DNA from: Nocardia sp. CC227C | GTDB lineage: Bacteria; Actinomycetota; Actinomycetes; Mycobacteriales; Mycobacteriaceae | Length of the DNA: 64,000 nucleotides | Assembly: GCF_030767025.1 (NCBI RefSeq) | Contig: NZ_JASITE010000005.1 | Span: 186,001-250,000 of the forward strand | Reading direction: 5' to 3' | Shown here: one piece after another, positions 59,187-64,000 of the stretch | Numbering within the stretch: position 1 is the stretch's first letter | How the letters are laid out: every line of letters begins with the position of its first letter | Translations under genes and position numbers: made by a program | Notes under the pieces: generated by a model | What the model was told of the DNA's origin: nothing | The model's input: only the letters and a program-made list of their open reading frames with translations | Database searches by the model: none

Positions 59187-59906
59187 CTACCGTTCGCCGC
59201 TGGCGAGCTGTTCGGCCCGGACGGCGGCCACCGCCGCCTCGATCCGGCTGGTCACCTCGAGCTTGGTGAGGATGCGGCTGACGTACTCCTTCACCGTCTC
59301 CGGGCTGATGTAGAGCCGGGACCCGATCTCCCGATTGGACAAGCCGTCGACGACCAGTTCCAGAATCTCCCGTTCCCGCTTGGTCATGGTGGCCAGACGG
59401 CGCTGCACCTCGTAGTCCACGGCCGCGTCGGCATGCACGCGTTCCGGCTGCGGCATCAGCGCCAGCACCGCTCCCGATACCAGGACCTCGAGGACCTCCA
59501 GGACCGCGGCCGCCCCGCGGTCGGTCGCCACCACCGCGTCGACCCGGTCGATATCGGACTTGGCCGCGCCGTGCTCGACCAGCAGCGTGATCATGGGCGC
59601 ATGCGCCAGACTGCGCAGCTGGGCCACCGTCTCGGCCAGACCCGCCACATAGGCGACCGAGGCGTCCACGGCGACCACGTCGGGCCGCCAGTGCCCGGCC
59701 CGGTCGGCGACCTCACGCCAGGAGCAGGTGCCCGCCAGCACGAAGCCCGCACTGGCCGCTACCGCGTCCTCGAAATCCGTTCGGGCGAAGGGCGAATCGG
59801 AGGCAACCAGGAGTGTCCGAGGTCGCGCCGCGCCGGGCTCGCACACCCCGACTCCGCCGAAGGTCATTCCGTCGGGAGTCTCTCCGATCGTGCCGAACTT
59901 CCACAT
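59187..59906 (-). CDS. LuxR-type response regulator (cluster regulator 2)
   Basis: 239 residues. Receiver-like domain (TLLVASDSPFARTDFEDAVA, DVVAVDASVAYVAG) and LuxR HTH (MTKREREILELVVDGLSNRE, SPETVKEYVSRILTKLEV). Strong similarity to regulator 1 (27235) along the whole length indicates paralogy. The start ATG 59906 gives a short N-terminal extension before the receiver. It is convergent with the glutamate synthase-like gene, closing the cluster. No copy of the shared operator was found upstream. Confidence 0.9.
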   Translation of the reverse strand: MWKFGTIGETPDGMTFGGVGVCEPGAARPRTLLVASDSPFARTDFEDAVAASAGFVLAGTCSWREVADRAGHWRPDVVAVDASVAYVAGLAETVAQLRSLAHAPMITLLVEHGAAKSDIDRVDAVVATDRGAAAVLEVLEVLVSGAVLALMPQPERVHADAAVDYEVQRRLATMTKREREILELVVDGLSNREIGSRLYISPETVKEYVSRILTKLEVTSRIEAAVAAVRAEQLASGER

Positions 59907-59990
59907 GATCGCTGCCCACCTCGCATTGGCGCCCGAACCCGCCCCTCCGAGTGCAACTTAGCGACCATGCATACTCATGTCAATACATCG

Positions 59991-60007
59991 GTGTGCATCG
60001 TGCACAC
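59991..60007. promoter_or_regulatory. Inverted repeat between regulator 2 and the HTH gene
   Basis: GTGTGCA-TCG-TGCACAC, perfect 7-bp arms, flanked on both sides by AATACAT. It lies 160 nt before the HTH gene and 85 nt before regulator 2, in a 260-nt non-coding gap. Candidate operator for either gene. Confidence 0.5.
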
Positions 60008-60166
60008 AATACATTCGTTAACATCGCCTGTCGCCGTCATACTCCCGTAAAAGTGCGCAGGCTCGAGGTCGAATACGCGTTGCCGACCCCCCGTCGACTA
60101 GGTACGCTTCTCAGCGATGGGACGTAATGTCCAGCTCTGCCCATGTGAGTGCTACAATGCCTGCTC

Positions 60167-60760
60167 ATGGGCGACGAATTGGGCGTCGGCGAGAGCGCGC
60201 AGCGCGAGAAAGTCGTCGAGTCCGCTGGACAGCGGTTCGGGCGGCAGCTGAAGGCGTTCCGGCAACGCAATCTTCCCGATGAGCTGATCACGCATCAGCA
60301 CATCCATGAACTGGGAGGTCCCACCCGGAATGTGCAGTCTCGGATCGAGAGCGGGCAGGTCGACACCATCAGCGCCACCTCGGAGGCGAAGTACAACCGC
60401 GCCCTCGAGTCCCTCGGACTGCCGCCCGGCAGCGCGACAGCGGCCTTACATCACGGCGGCACGCTCGGAATGCCCGCCGACGAGCCTCCCGCCACGGCCA
60501 TGACCGACGACGAGGACGATGTCGAGAGCGGCGTGAACGCCCTGCAGAATCTCGCGCGCAAGCACCGCTCGGTGGTCGACCTGGTGACCGAACTCGACCG
60601 GCTCGGCATCGAATTGAAGCGGGCACGCAGCCACACCGAGGGCTACCAGCTGATCTTCCCCAAGACAGCGATCGACCAGCTACTGCAGGCACTACAGGAT
60701 GTCGCCAAACCCACCCGGACGCCGGACGATTCCACCCCGGACGACACGTCGAAAACCTAG
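60167..60760 (+). CDS. Helix-turn-helix-type regulator with extended C-terminus
   Basis: 197 residues. The N-terminal part (FGRQLKAFRQRNLPDELIT, then VQSRIESGQVDTISATSEAK) looks like a divergent XRE-type domain. The C-terminus has helical segments and a Thr/Asp/Pro tail. ATG 60167 is only ~11 nt from a TACAAT box (60151-60156), so the mRNA is probably nearly leaderless. In actinobacteria such proteins pair with ImmA/IrrE peptidases, as here. Confidence 0.65.
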   Translation: MGDELGVGESAQREKVVESAGQRFGRQLKAFRQRNLPDELITHQHIHELGGPTRNVQSRIESGQVDTISATSEAKYNRALESLGLPPGSATAALHHGGTLGMPADEPPATAMTDDEDDVESGVNALQNLARKHRSVVDLVTELDRLGIELKRARSHTEGYQLIFPKTAIDQLLQALQDVAKPTRTPDDSTPDDTSKT

Positions 60761-60851
60761 CCACCGTAACGACTTCCGATCGATTGCGCGGAACGCCGGG
60801 TTGTGGTCGACTGTGATTGTCCGCGCCGCCGTGCGCGGTGAGCAAGATCAG

Positions 60852-61424
60852 ATGTCCGAGGGCTCGGGACAGGAAATCCAATTGAGCGGCATACTGAACC
60901 TGTTCTGGCGCAAGCCATTCCCGTGGCCGTGGCGGCTCGACCGGGGCAAGGTCTCCACCCGGGCCCGGCTCCGAACCATGGTCGACGACCTCGATCTGCC
61001 CCCGGATTGGACGATCGAGGAGTTCATCGCCGCGGTCGAGCGCACGCGCGGACGCCGGATCGCGCGCCTGCCGCTGCCGCCCACCGCGCCGGTGGGACTG
61101 TGCGGACTGTGGCTGGCGTGCAAGGAGTACGACGCCATCTTCCTGCGGCCCTCCCCCGATCCCACCGTGGAGACGCACGTGGTGCTGCACGAGATCGGCC
61201 ATATGCTGCTCGGCCACGGGCAGGACCGGCCGATCTCCACGGCGGAATGGCGGACCCTGAAGGAGACCGTGGGCGATATCGACCCCGCCACGGTCCGGGC
61301 CGCCCGCGGCATCTCCAGCTACGCCTCCAGCGAGGAGTACGAAGCGGAGTTGTTCGCGACGCTGATCGGCTCCCACGCCCGCACCGACGGGCCGCGCCGG
61401 GATCCGATGCTGAAAGAGATGTAG
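60852..61424 (+). CDS. ImmA/IrrE family metallo-endopeptidase
   Basis: 190 residues. The zinc motif is VVLHEIGHMLLGHG (HExxH) near residue 117, with a downstream Glu in SSEEYEAELFATLIG as third ligand. The family cleaves cognate XRE repressors; the upstream HTH protein is the obvious target. ATG 60852 is chosen; there is no strong ribosome binding site. It is followed after 4 nt by the membrane protein gene. Confidence 0.85.
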   Translation: MSEGSGQEIQLSGILNLFWRKPFPWPWRLDRGKVSTRARLRTMVDDLDLPPDWTIEEFIAAVERTRGRRIARLPLPPTAPVGLCGLWLACKEYDAIFLRPSPDPTVETHVVLHEIGHMLLGHGQDRPISTAEWRTLKETVGDIDPATVRAARGISSYASSEEYEAELFATLIGSHARTDGPRRDPMLKEM

Positions 61425-61428
61425 CCGC

Positions 61429-62649
61429 ATGTGGCCGCACGACCACATGCCACTGTGGGCCACCGCGTCGGCGACGGCGTTCATCGTCCTCATCACGATC
61501 ATTCGAGTCGCCCTGACCAGGCACACAAGCATTTTCGGCCACCTCACCAACACCGTGATCGCACTCAATGCCTCGGCGGCGGTGCTGCGCGAACCGGTGG
61601 TGGCCCGCAATCTGGCCGGTTTCGTGCCCGGCGGCCTGCCCACCGTATTCGACGCCTGGCACTGGCTGACCCTGCTGTCCTGGGCGTGCGGACTGGGGAT
61701 GGCGCTGGTGCACGAATACGGGCCGACCCGCTACCGATGTCGATTCCGCGTCGTGATCGGGCTGTCGGTGCTCGTGGGCCTGGCCTTCCTCGCCCTCAGC
61801 CATCCGGCGCGCACACAGGGCATGTCGTCCATCGCGAACCACGGCGGCTGGCAGTTCGCGGTCTACTTCGGGCTGTACACGGGCCTGCCCGCCGTGATCA
61901 CGTCCTACTATTTCGTCCTGCTGTACAAGGGTGTGCTGTGGCGGACCACCAGCCGGTGGGAGCGAATCACGGTGGCCGCCATGGTCGGTCTGGGCCTGGC
62001 CACCCTGCTCCCGCTGGGCACGATCGCGGCCGCCGGGGTCCTGGACGTCGCGGGCGTCGACCACGCCTTCCACCTCACCTACACCCGGGTGGCCGGCGAA
62101 CTCGTCTCGGGCGAGGCCGGGCTGTTCGTGTACGCCGCCGTGGTCGTCGTCTTCATCCCCACCTCGGCCCAGGCCGTGCTGCGGCTGCTGCGGCTGGACC
62201 AGGAATCGCGCACCGTGCGCCGCCTGTCCCCGATCTGGCGGGATCTGACGGCAGCCGCACCACAGGTGGTCTTCCGGCTGAAATGGGCCGACAGCTGGCA
62301 TATCTCTCCCCGCGAGCGACTGCACCGCCGGCGCATGGAGATCCACGACGCGGCGGAGATCGTCGCCCGCTACGTCCGGCCGCTTCCGGATGCCGTCGAC
62401 GAACTGATCGACACCACCGTCGCCGAAGCCGACCAGGAGGATATGCGGCTGGTCGCCGAACTGGTCCTGGCGGCCCGGTACCTCGCGGACCACGGTGGCG
62501 AACCGCCGGGCGAGCCGACCGCGTACTGGGCCGACGTACCCGACGAACGCACCCTGCGCCGACTCTGGCAGCCCGCCAGATCACTGGCCCTCGCACCCGA
62601 TTACGCGCATCCGGTGGTGGCCGGGCGGGTCAGCGTGGGTGGAGGGTGA
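61429..62649 (+). CDS. MAB_1171c family putative transporter
   Basis: 406 residues. The N-terminal ~250 residues have about seven membrane helices (ATASATAFIVLITIIRVAL, WLTLLSWACGLGMAL, VVIGLSVLVGLAFLAL). The C-terminal ~150 residues are soluble and helical, including ISPRERLHRRRMEIHDAAEI. This matches the mycobacterial MAB_1171c-type family, which recurs with HTH and ImmA/IrrE genes. Its transport function is putative. It overlaps the convergent P450 by 20 nt. Confidence 0.8.
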   Translation: MWPHDHMPLWATASATAFIVLITIIRVALTRHTSIFGHLTNTVIALNASAAVLREPVVARNLAGFVPGGLPTVFDAWHWLTLLSWACGLGMALVHEYGPTRYRCRFRVVIGLSVLVGLAFLALSHPARTQGMSSIANHGGWQFAVYFGLYTGLPAVITSYYFVLLYKGVLWRTTSRWERITVAAMVGLGLATLLPLGTIAAAGVLDVAGVDHAFHLTYTRVAGELVSGEAGLFVYAAVVVVFIPTSAQAVLRLLRLDQESRTVRRLSPIWRDLTAAAPQVVFRLKWADSWHISPRERLHRRRMEIHDAAEIVARYVRPLPDAVDELIDTTVAEADQEDMRLVAELVLAARYLADHGGEPPGEPTAYWADVPDERTLRRLWQPARSLALAPDYAHPVVAGRVSVGGG

Positions 62650-63946
62650 CGAGCGCGTTCGCCGCGGGGCTCAGACCGGTGTGGTAGCGGCGCGGGGGCT
62701 CGATGGCGTCCGGGGTGGTGGCGATGCGGCGGTGTTCGAGGACCGTGCGGAACAGGATGCGGGCCTCGGCGAGGGCGAACGAAGCACCGAGGCAGCGGTG
62801 CGGTCCGGCGCCGAAGGTGAGCCAGGTGTGGCCGTTCGGGCGGGCGTCGAGGAAGCGCTCGGGGCGGAAGACCAGCGGATCCGGATAGTGCTCGGGGGAT
62901 TCGTGGATCAGCAGGATGGGCACGATGACGATGGCGCCCCGGGGGATGCGGACGCCGTTGATCTCGGTGTCGCGGAGGGCGCGGCGGCCGGTGAACGGTG
63001 AGACCGGGCGTAGGCGCATGGTTTCGGCGACCACGGCGTCCAGGTAGGAGTCGAGGCGGCCGCGGTCACCGGCGTCGGCGGCCGCGTCGAGTTCGGCCAT
63101 GGCCGCCGGATGCGCGGCCAGCATGGCGGCGATCCAGCCCAGGGTGATGGCGGTGGTCTCGTAGGCGCCCAACAGGATGCCGCGCATATCGCGGGCCAGG
63201 GCGGCGTCGTCGTGATCGTCCAGCTCGGTGCCGACGTAGCGGGAGAGCACATCCCGGCGGTCCGCCCCGGCCGCCGGGGTGGCGCGGCGGGCGGCGATCT
63301 CCTCGATGATGACGGCGTCGACCTCGGCCTGACGGCGGGTCAGCGGCGGATACGGCGGGGTGTAGCCGCCGAACAGCGGGGTGAGCAGGGTGACGGTGAG
63401 GAAGCCGCGGCTCTCGATCTCACCGAACCAGCGGCGCACCGCCTGTCGCAGCCGGTCCCCGCGGGCCGGGGCCACATCGCCGAACACCACGCCGAGCAGC
63501 ACCCCGATCGCCAGATCGTAACCGGCTCGCAGGAATTCGAAGGGCTCACCGATCGGCCAGGTGGGCAGTTCCCGCCGGACGACGTCCACCATGAGGTCTT
63601 CGTAGGATTTCAGTGCCTTGTGCTGGAACGGGGGCGAGAAGCGGCGGCGTTCGCGGGCGTGCTCATCGCCGTCGAGGAAGATGAGCGTCTCGGTGCCGAA
63701 CATCCGGTCGTGGCTGGAGAGCCTGCTCAGCACCTGCCCGACGGAGAAGTCTTCGCGATTGGTGAACAGTTCCCGCACGTCATCCATATCGTGGGTGACC
63801 AGCATGGTCGGGAATCCGGGTGGGCTTACCACGAAGCGTTCCCCGAATTCCAGCAGCGGCGAACCCTGGGTACCGGGACGCATGAGCGTTCCGAGCCGAC
63901 CGAGGTGGCGGGAGCGCAGTCGGGGCAGCTCGTTCAGCGACAACAT
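62630..63946 (-). CDS. Cytochrome P450 (right-edge module)
   Basis: 438 residues. I-helix GILLGAYETTAITL, K-helix ETMRLRP (E-x-x-R) and heme loop FGAGPHRCLGASFALAE. ATG 63946 is taken; a TTG directly before it is less likely. P450s of this kind are frequent next to MAB_1171c-type modules. The substrate is unknown, and I do not include it in the PKS cluster. Confidence 0.93.
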   Translation of the reverse strand: MLSLNELPRLRSRHLGRLGTLMRPGTQGSPLLEFGERFVVSPPGFPTMLVTHDMDDVRELFTNREDFSVGQVLSRLSSHDRMFGTETLIFLDGDEHARERRRFSPPFQHKALKSYEDLMVDVVRRELPTWPIGEPFEFLRAGYDLAIGVLLGVVFGDVAPARGDRLRQAVRRWFGEIESRGFLTVTLLTPLFGGYTPPYPPLTRRQAEVDAVIIEEIAARRATPAAGADRRDVLSRYVGTELDDHDDAALARDMRGILLGAYETTAITLGWIAAMLAAHPAAMAELDAAADAGDRGRLDSYLDAVVAETMRLRPVSPFTGRRALRDTEINGVRIPRGAIVIVPILLIHESPEHYPDPLVFRPERFLDARPNGHTWLTFGAGPHRCLGASFALAEARILFRTVLEHRRIATTPDAIEPPRRYHTGLSPAANALVTLHPR

Positions 63947-64000
63947 CAAACTACCTTAACCACACGGTTTTCCGGCGAGTCTTGCCCCGATTTTCCGGGG

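Overview
The window looks like a chromosomal segment of a Nocardia-like mycolic-acid actinomycete. The DNA is GC-rich, GTG starts are common, and genes overlap by GTGA/ATGA/TGATG junctions. Several families typical of that group are present: XRE-DUF5753 with DUF397, WXG100/ESX proteins with a YbaB-like partner, a MAB_1171c-type membrane protein with an ImmA/IrrE peptidase, and a CopD-CtaG fusion. The genus is an inference from gene families; no rRNA is present.

Left part (1-24.6 kb). A PLP-dependent dehydratase (cut by the window edge) and copD-ctaG precede a tRNA-Arg(TCT). Just past the tRNA lies a frameshifted tyrosine-integrase tail, then a complete type I-E CRISPR-Cas system on the minus strand: cas3, cas8e, cse2, cas7e, cas5e, cas6e, cas1, cas2. 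Three arrays with the same 29-nt repeat surround it: array 1 after cas2, array 2 upstream of cas3, array 3 about 3.5 kb further on. All three have the same leader block on their high-coordinate side. Between arrays 3 and 2 sits an ESX-type polymorphic toxin cassette with two WXG100 proteins, a toxin, an immunity gene and a decayed second immunity gene. Then come a frameshifted alpha/beta hydrolase, a REP-like palindrome, a CPBP protease, a penicillin-binding-protein-like serine hydrolase, a MarR operon with a 34-bp perfect palindrome, and an XRE/DUF397 pair.

Centre and right (about 25.9-59.9 kb). This is a large, apparently undescribed biosynthetic gene cluster bounded by two paralogous LuxR-type regulators. 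Its core is a 2815-residue single-module polyketide synthase with the order KS-AT-DH-cMT-ER-KR-ACP-TE, the layout of fungal highly reducing iterative PKSs plus a thioesterase. Around it are two flavoenzymes of the halogenase fold, an SDR, a P450, a SnoaL-like protein, a TPR protein, a TANGO2-like protein, a P1 peptidase, a type II thioesterase, a hotdog protein and a pantothenate synthetase. A seven-gene overlapping operon encodes an LLM flavin oxidoreductase, an MFS exporter, a B12-binding subunit, an ATP-grasp ligase, a PP-loop ATPase, a glutamate-mutase epsilon-like subunit and a second ATP-grasp ligase. Divergent from it are an asparagine-synthetase/class II aaRS-like ligase and an FMN glutamate-synthase-like enzyme. 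The inferred logic is a methyl-branched reduced acyl chain joined, by non-NRPS ATP-dependent ligation, to a glutamate-derived unit such as 3-methylaspartate or 3-methylasparagine.

Five promoter regions in the cluster carry the same near-palindrome (consensus ACATCCCCCCGAACGGGTGG), four of them with a TANNNT box 19-20 nt away and the fifth with GATAAT about 20 nt on the other side. This suggests one regulon, probably run by the flanking LuxR proteins. The right edge holds a separate module: helix-turn-helix protein, ImmA/IrrE peptidase, MAB_1171c-type membrane protein and a convergent P450.
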